The notes under the pieces are model-generated. The model saw only the letters and a program-made list of their open reading frames with translations, was not told the origin of the DNA and searched no databases. A stretch of DNA of 64,000 nucleotides from Woeseia sp. (GTDB lineage: Bacteria; Pseudomonadota; Gammaproteobacteria; Steroidobacterales; Woeseiaceae): NCBI GenBank assembly GCA_021773015.1, contig JAJFKW010000001.1:3021305-3085304 (forward strand), read 5' to 3'. How positions within the stretch are numbered: the stretch's first letter is position 1; each line of letters starts with the position of its first letter. The translations under genes and the position numbers were made by a program. Below, in pieces: positions 16,790-25,230 of this stretch.

Positions 16790-19546
16790 TTAGTGCGCCT
16801 CATCCCAGTTCTCGCCACTCCCCGCATCGACCTTAAGCGGCACGCGAAGCACTGCCGCTCCGGACATCAAGCCAACCACTTTACTTGCAACTTCCGCGAT
16901 TGCGCTTCGTTCCACCTCAAACACGAGTTCGTCGTGCACTTGCATAATCATACGAGCCGGCGCGTCGCTAGATGCAAGCCATTGATGTACCGCGATCATG
17001 GCCTTTTTGATGATGTCGGCCGCGGTGCCCTGCATAGGCGCATTGATCGCGCTACGTTCCGCGTATTGGCGGCGTTGTACATTTCTGTCATTGATCTCTG
17101 GCAGGTAAAGTCTGCGACCGAACACCGTTTCAACATAGCCAGTTTGCCGAGCATGTTCGCGGATATTGTCCATAAATATTTTGACGCCGGGATATCGATC
17201 GAAGTAAAGATTGACGTATTCCTGGGCTTCGCCACGCGAAATGCCGAGCTGCTTTGCTAGCCCGAATGCGGACATGCCATACATGAGTCCGAAGTTTATC
17301 GCCTTCGCTGATCGCCGCTGATCCGCAGTAACCTTATCTAATGGCAGCTCAAATACTTCTGCAGCCGTAGCCTGGTGGACATCGCGGTCTTCTGCAAAGG
17401 CATTGAGTAAGCCCTTGTCTTCGGACAAATGCGCCATTATTCGTAACTCAATTTGCGAATAGTCGGCGGCAAGCAGGAGATTGCCTTCAGGTGCTACGAA
17501 CGCCTGCCTGATACGGCGGCCGGCGGCCGTGCGAATGGGAATGTTTTGAAGATTCGGGTCGGTCGACGAAAGTCTGCCAGTGGCTGCGACCGCCTGATGA
17601 TACGATGTATGAATTCGACCCGTGCGCTCGGCAATTTGCAGCGGTAGTTTGTCGGTATACGTGCTCTTGAGTTTGCTGACGCTACGATATTCAAGAATTA
17701 CCGACGGCAATTCGTAATCTGGCGCCAGTTCTTGCAGTACGTCCTCAGCAGTTGATGGCTGCCCCTTTGGGGTCTTGCGAATAACAGGCAACTCAAGATC
17801 AGTAAACAATATTTGCTGCAATTGTTTCGGCGATCCCAAATTGAAGGGCCCGCCCGCGAGCTCATGCGCTTTTCCTTCCAGCTCGAGCATCGTCTTCGCG
17901 AGTTCGCTGCTTTGCGCTTTGAGCATTTCTCGATCAATCAGCACACCAGCTTCTTCCATTTGCAGCAAAACCGGAACCAACGGTTGTTCGACTTCTGTAT
18001 AAATTTTCTTAAGCGACTCGATTTGCTGCAATTTTTCCCAAAGGTGCTGGTGCAGTTTTAGCGTTATGTCGGCATCTTCGGCGGCGTACGGCGCGGCCTG
18101 TTCGAGATCAATCTGATTAAAGGTCAATTGTTTGGCGCCCTTGCCGGCAACGTCCTCAAAGTGAATGGTGTTGAGTCCAAGATAATGGCGAGCGGCCGAA
18201 TCCATATCATGGCGTGTTGCCACGCTGTTAAGCACATACGACTCGAGCATGGAGTCAAATTGCATCCCCTGTAACGCGATTCCGTAACGAGCAAACATGT
18301 GCGCATCAAATTTCAGGTGGTGCCCGACTTTGTGTTTGTTGGCATCTTCCAGAAGGTCTTTCAACTGGGATAACACTGCCTTGCGATCCAGTTGATCGGG
18401 CGCGCCAGGGTAGTCGTGCGCGAGCGGAATATAGGCAGCCTCGCCGGCAGCAACGGAAACAGAAACGCCGACAATCTCTGCTTGCATGTAGTCTATGCCC
18501 GTTGTTTCAGTATCCACGGCGATAAGATCAGCGCGCTCGAGATTGGCTAGCCAACGCTGCAACGTTTTCTCATCCAATACGGTTTCGTACTGTCCGTTTT
18601 GATCCGCTGGCTTTGCTGCCGGCTGCGTAGTTGCAGAGGTGGCGGCGTCGTCTAGTTGACGCAATAGCGTGCGCATTTCCAGTTTCGAATACAGGTCGCG
18701 TAGCACAGCAGAGTCGGCTGGTGACTTTGTCATCGCCTGCGGCGGTTGCTGCAACTCGACGTCTTGTTGAATTGTCGCCAGTTTCTGAGACAACTCGAGC
18801 TGCTGCAGGTTTTCACGAAGGCTTTCGCCGACTTTGCCCTTTATCTCCGTCGCATTCGCGACGATCGTTGCTACGTCGGCGTGTTCGTTCAGCCACTTGG
18901 CCGCAGTCTTTGCGCCGACCTTTGGCACACCGGGAATGTTGTCCGAGCTGTCGCCGACCAGCGCTAGGTAATCGACAATTTGCTCAGGAAACACGTCAAA
19001 CTTCTGCTTTACACCTTCTCGATCAAGCGTGGAGCCGCTCATCGTGTTAACGATCGTAACGCCATCGGTAACAAGTTGTGCCATGTCCTTGTCACCGGTC
19101 GAAATTACCACTTCCATACCCGTCTCGATGCCAATGCGACACAAAGTGCCAATGACATCATCGGCCTCTACGCCGCTAACTCGCAGCATTGGAAATCCCA
19201 TAGCGACCACAACTTTTAATAGTGGCTCAATTTGCTCGCGCAGATCATCCGGCATCGGTGGCCGGTTCGCTTTGTATGCCTCAAACATCTCGTCACGAAA
19301 TGTCTTGCCGGGGGCATCAAATACGACCACGAAATGATCAGTTGACTGCTCTTTGTCGAGTTTGTTGAGCATGTTCAAGACGCCGTGAATCGCACCGGTC
19401 GGTGTGCCATCGGATGCGGTCAGCTTAGGCAGCGCGTGATAGGCTCGATAGAGGTACGACGAACCATCAACCAGCACTAATTTCGGACGCGCGGCTTGGT
19501 CGGAATCGTTCGCAGCGCTTTTCGCGTTGCTATCTTTCCTGTTCAC
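16790..19546 (-). CDS. polA: DNA polymerase I
   Basis: A 918-residue repair and Okazaki-processing polymerase. The 5' nuclease domain (about 20-280) shows LVDGSSYLYRAYHALP and GVEADDVIGTL; the 3'-5' exonuclease domain (about 310-500) keeps VDTETTGID, so proofreading is probably active; the polymerase domain shows LLAADYSQIELRIMAHLS (motif A), RRSAKAINFGLMYG (motif B) and IMQVHDELVFEV (motif C). The length matches E. coli PolA. Not in an operon with the upstream lptM, which is 27 bases away and could nonetheless be cotranscribed. Confidence 0.98.
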   Translation of the reverse strand: MNRKDSNAKSAANDSDQAARPKLVLVDGSSYLYRAYHALPKLTASDGTPTGAIHGVLNMLNKLDKEQSTDHFVVVFDAPGKTFRDEMFEAYKANRPPMPDDLREQIEPLLKVVVAMGFPMLRVSGVEADDVIGTLCRIGIETGMEVVISTGDKDMAQLVTDGVTIVNTMSGSTLDREGVKQKFDVFPEQIVDYLALVGDSSDNIPGVPKVGAKTAAKWLNEHADVATIVANATEIKGKVGESLRENLQQLELSQKLATIQQDVELQQPPQAMTKSPADSAVLRDLYSKLEMRTLLRQLDDAATSATTQPAAKPADQNGQYETVLDEKTLQRWLANLERADLIAVDTETTGIDYMQAEIVGVSVSVAAGEAAYIPLAHDYPGAPDQLDRKAVLSQLKDLLEDANKHKVGHHLKFDAHMFARYGIALQGMQFDSMLESYVLNSVATRHDMDSAARHYLGLNTIHFEDVAGKGAKQLTFNQIDLEQAAPYAAEDADITLKLHQHLWEKLQQIESLKKIYTEVEQPLVPVLLQMEEAGVLIDREMLKAQSSELAKTMLELEGKAHELAGGPFNLGSPKQLQQILFTDLELPVIRKTPKGQPSTAEDVLQELAPDYELPSVILEYRSVSKLKSTYTDKLPLQIAERTGRIHTSYHQAVAATGRLSSTDPNLQNIPIRTAAGRRIRQAFVAPEGNLLLAADYSQIELRIMAHLSEDKGLLNAFAEDRDVHQATAAEVFELPLDKVTADQRRSAKAINFGLMYGMSAFGLAKQLGISRGEAQEYVNLYFDRYPGVKIFMDNIREHARQTGYVETVFGRRLYLPEINDRNVQRRQYAERSAINAPMQGTAADIIKKAMIAVHQWLASSDAPARMIMQVHDELVFEVERSAIAEVASKVVGLMSGAAVLRVPLKVDAGSGENWDEAH

Positions 19547-19573
19547 AGGGCGTAAACACTAGGCCGTGCTGAG

Positions 19574-19777
19574 CTATTCGTTCTCTGGCTTGCTTTCTGG
19601 TTTCTTCGATTCATCTTCGTCATCGTTGTTTTGCTCGTCTGGTGCACTGTCGTTAGGCACGTCGGTCTGCACCGAACTTGGGTCGCCGGGCAAGAAAAGG
19701 GGCCCCTTCTGGCCGCAGCCAGCAAGGATAGAAAGTGCTAGCAGAAGCGCTGGAATGGTCTTGGTGGCATAAGGCAT
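19574..19777 (-). CDS. lptM: LPS translocon maturation lipoprotein LptM (YifL-like)
   Basis: A 67-residue lipoprotein. The signal ends in the lipobox SILAGC, followed by the family's GQKGPLFLPGD. The C-terminal half is highly acidic and disordered (DEQNNDDEDESKK). LptM assists disulfide maturation of the LptD/LptE outer-membrane translocon in E. coli. It sits between argH and polA, 27 bases upstream of polA. Confidence 0.85.
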   Translation of the reverse strand: MPYATKTIPALLLALSILAGCGQKGPLFLPGDPSSVQTDVPNDSAPDEQNNDDEDESKKPESKPENE

Positions 19778-19836
19778 GGCATTGAATCCGTGGTTAAGAA
19801 CCGCGCATTCATTATTGCATGACTATAACGAGTGGA

Positions 19837-21018
19837 CTAGGCGTAGCGTAGGGCGATACGTTTATAGGCTTCGCGAAACGGAATGCCCTCTTCGGTAACG
19901 AGTTTGTTTGCCTGTTCGGCGGCGTCCAAAGACTTGTCCATGTGTATTTGGCTTGCATCAAACTCCAGACTTGAGACGAGGTAAGTCATAATGTCGACGC
20001 TATCGAGTGCCAAATCGATACTTCGGAAAACAGGAAATTTTAATCGTTGCAAGTCTCTTTGATAACCGGATGGAAGCTTTGCTGTGATCATCAAACATTC
20101 GTCCAGACAAGCTTGCGCCGTTGGTGCGGCTGCTCGCACTAACTCCAGAACATCGGGGTTTCTTTTCTGCGGCATAATTGACGAGCCGGTTGTTACGTCG
20201 TCTGCAAGCGAGATAAAGCCGAATTCCTGGGTGTAAAAAAGCAGCAAGTCCGCAGCCAAGCGCGACAAGTCGTTAAGTAATAGCGCGATTTCAAAAAGTA
20301 GTCCGGCTTCAGCTTTGCCGCGCGACAGCTGCACCGTTGTCACTGGGCTTTGCGTAGTCTCGAACCCGAGGCTGGCTGTTGTTTCATCTCGGTCAATTGA
20401 CAATCCAGGTGTGCCATAACCCGCCGCACTACCAAGCGGATTCTGACTAATTCGTTGCCTGTTGGTCTGCAGGCTTTGTATTGCGTCTGCAAACAGTTGT
20501 CGGAAGCCGTCGGCCCAAAGTTCAACTGAAGATGGCATTGCTTGCTGCATATGCGTATAGCCAGGTAGGCCAATGCCGCCTTGTTTTTTGGAGAGGTCTA
20601 ACAGGCTGCCACTAAGTTCGCGGACGCTTTCCTGTAGCGCGTCGCTCGCGTCCAGTAAGTACAATCGAAGTGCACACAAGACTTGATCGTTACGTGATCT
20701 TCCCAAATGTATACGACCGCCCGTCTCGCCGATGAGGTCCGTAAGACGAGATTCAAGCGCGGTATGTGCGTCCTCGTCTTGTAATTCGATTTGCCATAGG
20801 TCGGATGCGAATTGATTGCCGAGTGTCGCAAGTCCATCGCATATTTTAGTGCAGTCTTCGCTACTGAGTAATCCTTGCTTTGCCAGCATTTTCGCGTGAG
20901 CAGTGGATCCTTTTACATCATATTCCACCAATCGCGCGTCGATCTTGTAGTCCTCGCCCGCCGTGTAACGCAATACTCGCTCATCTAGCGCTAATCCCTT
21001 GTCCCAAAGCCGACTCAC
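19837..21018 (-). CDS. argH: Argininosuccinate lyase, C-terminally short form
   Basis: Last step of arginine synthesis, releasing fumarate from argininosuccinate. The family signature TTGSSIMPQKRNPDVLELVRA, the active-site HTALESRLTDLIGETGGRIHLGRSRNDQV and YTHMQQAMPSS are intact. At 393 residues it is about 60 shorter than E. coli ArgH: it stops at GIPFREAYKRIALRYA, losing the terminal helical segment. No frameshifted remainder lies beyond the stop, so it appears a natural short form. Overlaps argB by 4 bases and ends the arginine operon. Confidence 0.92.
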   Translation of the reverse strand: MSRLWDKGLALDERVLRYTAGEDYKIDARLVEYDVKGSTAHAKMLAKQGLLSSEDCTKICDGLATLGNQFASDLWQIELQDEDAHTALESRLTDLIGETGGRIHLGRSRNDQVLCALRLYLLDASDALQESVRELSGSLLDLSKKQGGIGLPGYTHMQQAMPSSVELWADGFRQLFADAIQSLQTNRQRISQNPLGSAAGYGTPGLSIDRDETTASLGFETTQSPVTTVQLSRGKAEAGLLFEIALLLNDLSRLAADLLLFYTQEFGFISLADDVTTGSSIMPQKRNPDVLELVRAAAPTAQACLDECLMITAKLPSGYQRDLQRLKFPVFRSIDLALDSVDIMTYLVSSLEFDASQIHMDKSLDAAEQANKLVTEEGIPFREAYKRIALRYA

Positions 21019-21953
21019 GTGTCAGCTCCGGTAGATGCTTGCTCGGCGGGGGTTAATGCGGCGATATCGTTGACCACCAGGGTGCCCGTGCCTTCGTTGG
21101 TAAATACCTCCAGCAGAATGCTGTCTGCGATGTTGTAAGAAATAACGTGGACACGATTGACGCCGTTGGCAAGTGCTTGCTCTATTGCCATGGCCTTGGG
21201 CAACATGCCGTCGGCAAGTTTGTCATCGTCGCGTAACTTCTTGAGCTCGCGGCGGTCGACATACGAAATGAGAGATTGCGGATCTGCAATGTTTTCCAAG
21301 ATCCCTGGCGTGCCCGTGGCGAGTATTAGTTTTTCCGCGCTGAGCTCAGCGGCGATGGCCGCCGCGACGGTATCCGCATTGATGTTAAGAATGATGCCTG
21401 CTGAGTCACAGGAGAGTGGACTGACGACTGGCATTAGGCCGTTGTCGAGCTGCTTTCGAAGTACGTCGGCGTCGACGGCATCGATGTCACCCACGTAACC
21501 GTAGTCAACGGTTTGGCCATCGGAACTTTCAACCGGGGGTCTGCGGTGGGCGCGAATTAAGCCTGCATCCACTCCGCTGATGCCGACAGCCGGAATTTCA
21601 AGGTCACGGCAAGCGGCAAGTATTCGTGTATTAATCTGGCCGTTCAATACCATAGTCGCAACGTCGAGCGATGACTGATCAGTGACTCGCCGACCGTCCA
21701 CGAAGGTTGTATCAAGCCCCAGCGCGCCCGCGAGTGCGGTTGACTGCGGTCCACCACCGTGCACCAGAACAACGCGAATGCCGACCTGATGCAAAATGCC
21801 GACTTGCTCCATCAGGTTTCGCGTGTCGCCAATGTCTGCAAAAACTTCGCCGCCGACTTTCAATACAAAAACCTTGTTTTTAAAGAGCCGGATATAGGGT
21901 GCTGCATGCTTTAGTGCAGCAACGACAATTGCTCTTTGCTTGATGGCCGTCAC
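21015..21953 (-). CDS. argB: N-acylglutamate kinase
   Basis: Phosphorylates N-acetyl- (or here perhaps N-succinyl-) glutamate. The 312-residue protein has VLKVGGEVFAD (residues about 30-40), LVHGGGPQSTALA and VNINADTVAAAIA-like LNINADTVAAAIAAELSAEKLILATGTPGI, all amino-acid-kinase signatures. It is not fused to an acetyltransferase domain, unlike the ArgA-B fusions of Xanthomonas relatives. It overlaps argF' upstream and argH downstream by 4 bases each. Confidence 0.93.
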   Translation of the reverse strand: MTAIKQRAIVVAALKHAAPYIRLFKNKVFVLKVGGEVFADIGDTRNLMEQVGILHQVGIRVVLVHGGGPQSTALAGALGLDTTFVDGRRVTDQSSLDVATMVLNGQINTRILAACRDLEIPAVGISGVDAGLIRAHRRPPVESSDGQTVDYGYVGDIDAVDADVLRKQLDNGLMPVVSPLSCDSAGIILNINADTVAAAIAAELSAEKLILATGTPGILENIADPQSLISYVDRRELKKLRDDDKLADGMLPKAMAIEQALANGVNRVHVISYNIADSILLEVFTNEGTGTLVVNDIAALTPAEQASTGADT

Positions 21954-22957
21954 TTTTGGATACGCATCATCTGATGCAGTACGGCCATTTGGGCCAACAT
22001 ACGATTCCGCGCTTCAGGGATTACCACGCTTCTAGGGCCGTCTAGAACTGAATCGGCGACCACAACTCCACGTCTCACTGGCAGGCAATGCATAAATCGG
22101 CAATCCTTCCGAGCGTTATCAAACCAAGAATCGTCAACACACCAATCATCAAGTTCGTTACGCAATTCTTGATCGGCGATTTTGTCACCATAATGTGCAG
22201 TCGATGACCAAGATTTCGCATAAATAACATGTGCGTCCTGCATTGCTTCGCGGCGATCGATGGATTCACGGATAGAACCGCCGGCGGCGGCGGCCGCGTC
22301 GCGTGCTTTGTGCATGATTGGCTCTGGCAATTCAAATCCATGCGGACGCAATACCGTGATATCCATTCCGCGTTGGGCTGCCATCTGCAGTGTTGATGCC
22401 GGAACCGCAAGCGGCAGCGCTCTTGGGTGGAAGGCCCAACTCAATACAAACTTCCCGTCGTTACTGGGAATGCCCAGATCATTCATCGTCTTCCAGTCCG
22501 CGAGATTCTGGCAAGGATGGCCCATTGCGGATTCCATATTGATATAAGGCGTATCAATCAACTCTGTAAGACTGGAAAATTCGACCTCATCCAAATCGTG
22601 CTGCAGGTTTTTGCGCTCAGCAAACGCGCGTATGCCAATTGCGTCACCGTAGGAAGCAATCACCGGTACCGCCTCGCGTATGTGTTCTGCAGCGATACCG
22701 TCCATGACGATACCGGGGCGCGATTCCAGGCCATGAATCGACATATCCGGTGAAATTACGAATGAGCCGCCGCCCAAGCGCGTCATGGCTGCTTGGAATG
22801 ACGCCAATGTTCGCAACGATGGGCTGAGAAAAAGCAACGACAGAACTTTGCCTTTCAATGCTTCCGGTTCGGGCGATCGATCAAGGCGAGTTGCGAGCTC
22901 AATCAATGCCGAGATTTCGTCCTTTGAAAAATCCGCTATGTCGTTGAATGCCTGCAT
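21950..22957 (-). CDS. argF': N-acylornithine carbamoyltransferase, probably N-succinylornithine-specific
   Basis: Transfers carbamoyl to an N-acylated ornithine, as in Xanthomonas (acetyl) and Bacteroides (succinyl), rather than to ornithine. The 335-residue protein resembles those enzymes through SPSLRTLASFQAAM, GIVMDGIAAEHI, SMEAMGHPCQNLAD-like ESAMGHPCQNLADW, SWAFHPRALPLAVP, YAKSW and FMHCLPVRRGVVV. Aligned by eye, Ala90 falls at the position of Glu92 in Xanthomonas AOTCase and Pro90 in Bacteroides SOTCase, so the acetyl-specific glutamate is absent. Embedded in the operon by a 4-base overlap with argB. Confidence 0.88.
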   Translation of the reverse strand: MQAFNDIADFSKDEISALIELATRLDRSPEPEALKGKVLSLLFLSPSLRTLASFQAAMTRLGGGSFVISPDMSIHGLESRPGIVMDGIAAEHIREAVPVIASYGDAIGIRAFAERKNLQHDLDEVEFSSLTELIDTPYINMESAMGHPCQNLADWKTMNDLGIPSNDGKFVLSWAFHPRALPLAVPASTLQMAAQRGMDITVLRPHGFELPEPIMHKARDAAAAAGGSIRESIDRREAMQDAHVIYAKSWSSTAHYGDKIADQELRNELDDWCVDDSWFDNARKDCRFMHCLPVRRGVVVADSVLDGPRSVVIPEARNRMLAQMAVLHQMMRIQK

Positions 22958-22973
22958 TTTGGCTCCATTATTT

Positions 22974-24161
22974 TTAAGTTAGTGGCACGATGTTGCCGAG
23001 CGCCTCGGAGAGGCGAGAGACATTCTGCGATTGCAGAACCAAAGGCGGCAATAGTCGCAGTATCTCCGGGTCGGCGCTGGTGCCAGTGAGAATATCGTGA
23101 TCGAGTAGTGCGGCATGGACTTCGGACGCTGGGCGGTCACACTTGAGCCCTAGCAATAGACCCATACCCTGAATAGACGTGATTGGTCCGACAACGCAGT
23201 GCTCACGAATTTCAGCTTCGCGCGCTCGGACATTCTTGAGCAGTTCATCCTCATGTATTGCGTCGATGACCGCGACCGTTGCGGCTGCCGCTAGTGGGCC
23301 ACCGCCGAACGTTGAGCCGAGTTGTCCTTTCTTAATATTCGCCGCTATTCTATCGGTAACTAACAACGCCCCGCAAGGTATGCCGCCAGCGATGGACTTG
23401 GCTGCCGTAATCATGTCCGGTTCAATACCGTAGAATTGCACGGCAAAGAACTGGCCCGATCTACCCATGCCCGATTGCACTTCATCAGCAATCAACAGGC
23501 AGTCACACGCACGCGTTGCTTGGCGCAGTGCATTTACGAATTCGGGCATTAAATCAAACGCCCCAGCAACGCCCTGTATTGGTTCAAAAATGACTGCTGC
23601 AACATCTGCATCAATCATTTCGTGAGCGGCCTCAATATCGTTGCGGGGAATAAACTCGACTTCAAACGGCAACTGTGGAAATCCGTACCAAGTTTCTGAG
23701 TTCCATGTCACTGCTGCGGCTGCCGCAGTTCGTCCATGAAATCCGTGCGTAATCGCCAATATCTTTTGTCGTTGAGTGTTCATGCAGGCGACGCGAAGGG
23801 CGTTTTCGTTCGCCTCAGCGCCGCTATTCACAAAAAATGCTCGTTGAATATTTTCCGGTGCCACCGCAGTTAGTTTTTCCGCGGCGCTGGCACGAATCTC
23901 GAGCGCAACAGCGTTACTTTGAAACAATAGGCGTGCGCTTTGATCGGCAATAGCAGCGGTCAATTTGGGATGGCCGTAGCCCAGTGCTGCAACCGCGTGC
24001 CCTCCATACAAATCAAGAATATGCCGACCGTCGGTAGTGACGATGTCGCACCCGGATGCACGTTTAGGGACAATCGGTAGTTGTGGATAGACTGCGACAG
24101 TAGCCGCCGCCTCGCGCGTTCGCGGGTCGAGCAACCTGTCTTTGACAATTTCGTTGACCAT
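22974..24161 (-). CDS. argD: N-acylornithine aminotransferase
   Basis: PLP-dependent transaminase making N-acylornithine from the semialdehyde. The 395-residue protein shows the PLP site AKSIAGGIPCGALLV (Lys in AAKSIAGG), VNSGAEANENALRVA, HGFHGRTAAAAA and IADEVQSGMGRSG. ArgD enzymes commonly accept succinylated substrates too. Located 16 bases upstream of argF' in the operon. Confidence 0.93.
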   Translation of the reverse strand: MVNEIVKDRLLDPRTREAAATVAVYPQLPIVPKRASGCDIVTTDGRHILDLYGGHAVAALGYGHPKLTAAIADQSARLLFQSNAVALEIRASAAEKLTAVAPENIQRAFFVNSGAEANENALRVACMNTQRQKILAITHGFHGRTAAAAAVTWNSETWYGFPQLPFEVEFIPRNDIEAAHEMIDADVAAVIFEPIQGVAGAFDLMPEFVNALRQATRACDCLLIADEVQSGMGRSGQFFAVQFYGIEPDMITAAKSIAGGIPCGALLVTDRIAANIKKGQLGSTFGGGPLAAAATVAVIDAIHEDELLKNVRAREAEIREHCVVGPITSIQGMGLLLGLKCDRPASEVHAALLDHDILTGTSADPEILRLLPPLVLQSQNVSRLSEALGNIVPLT

Positions 24162-24174
24162 GATCTGCGCCGCG

Positions 24175-25230
24175 TTAGGTCCAGGCCGGTGCCGGTAATC
24201 TCAGGCCATCCGAATCTGCAAGCGACCACAAACGATTCATCCATTGCACTGAGCCGCCTGCGGCACCCTTCACCAGGTTGTCAATAGCGCACATGATTAC
24301 CAGGGAGCCATCTTTGACATCGATGCCAATGTCGGCGTAGTTGCTTGCCACTACATCCTTAAGTATTGGTGCGGCATCTAGGATTCTGACAAACTCACAA
24401 TTTTCGTAGTCATCGCGAAATATACTCAGCAATTTGTCTCTGGTGAGGCCGCGCACACATGACGCCTGAACGGTTGCGTAAATGCCGCGCGCGAAAGGAC
24501 CGGAGTGCGGAACAAAATTGACTCGCGCGTTTGCTCCCGTTGCCGTTTTGATCAGTTGCTGTATCTCCGGCGCATGGCGATGTGCGAGTGGTTTGTATGC
24601 GTATAAATTGCTGTTACGAATCGGGTGATGTGTGCCAATCTGTGGCGTTCGACCTGAGCCAGTGCTGCCGGTCGTTGCCGAGGCAAATATGTCACCATTA
24701 ACGACGCCGTGATTATACAGTGGTACCGTTGCGAGCAGTATAGCCGTCGCAAAACAGCCGGGGTGTCCGGCGTGCTGTCGCGTATTTACCTTTTGGTGTT
24801 CGGGTACTGCGCACACAAAGTCATTAAGGAGTTCGCGGGCACTGTGTTTTCCGCCATATACTGCCTCAAAGTCGTCGGCGTTTGCATAGCGAAAATCTGC
24901 CGAAGCATCGACAACGTGGACTTCCGAATTCAAACTCTTTGCCAAATTCAGCGCATTTCTCACTAGGGTTGCAGACTTGCCATGTGGCGCTGCTGAAAAT
25001 ATTGCCAGTTTGTTGCCAGGCCGAATTTTCTCCGCTAGCTGCTCGAAATTACAAAATCTCTCATCAGGGTAGGTCGAGCGCAAATGTGGAAAAATGTCAG
25101 CGATCAGCTTGCCGCTGTGGCTTCCCGACACAGCCGCAACGAGTTCAAGGTGACTGTGCATGGACAAAAGGCGTAATAATTCACCGCTAACGTATCCGGT
25201 GGCACCAAGTATCACGGTAGCAATTTTCAT
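24175..25230 (-). CDS. argC: N-acyl-gamma-glutamyl-phosphate reductase
   Basis: NADPH-dependent reduction of N-acylglutamyl phosphate. The 351-residue protein starts with the nucleotide-binding ATVILGATGYVSGELLRLL and has the catalytic cysteine in NTRQHAGHPGCFATAILLA. VPHSGPFARGIYATVQA is also characteristic. Its ATG overlaps the stop of the P-loop gene by 4 bases (25227-25230). Confidence 0.94.
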   Translation of the reverse strand: MKIATVILGATGYVSGELLRLLSMHSHLELVAAVSGSHSGKLIADIFPHLRSTYPDERFCNFEQLAEKIRPGNKLAIFSAAPHGKSATLVRNALNLAKSLNSEVHVVDASADFRYANADDFEAVYGGKHSARELLNDFVCAVPEHQKVNTRQHAGHPGCFATAILLATVPLYNHGVVNGDIFASATTGSTGSGRTPQIGTHHPIRNSNLYAYKPLAHRHAPEIQQLIKTATGANARVNFVPHSGPFARGIYATVQASCVRGLTRDKLLSIFRDDYENCEFVRILDAAPILKDVVASNYADIGIDVKDGSLVIMCAIDNLVKGAAGGSVQWMNRLWSLADSDGLRLPAPAWT

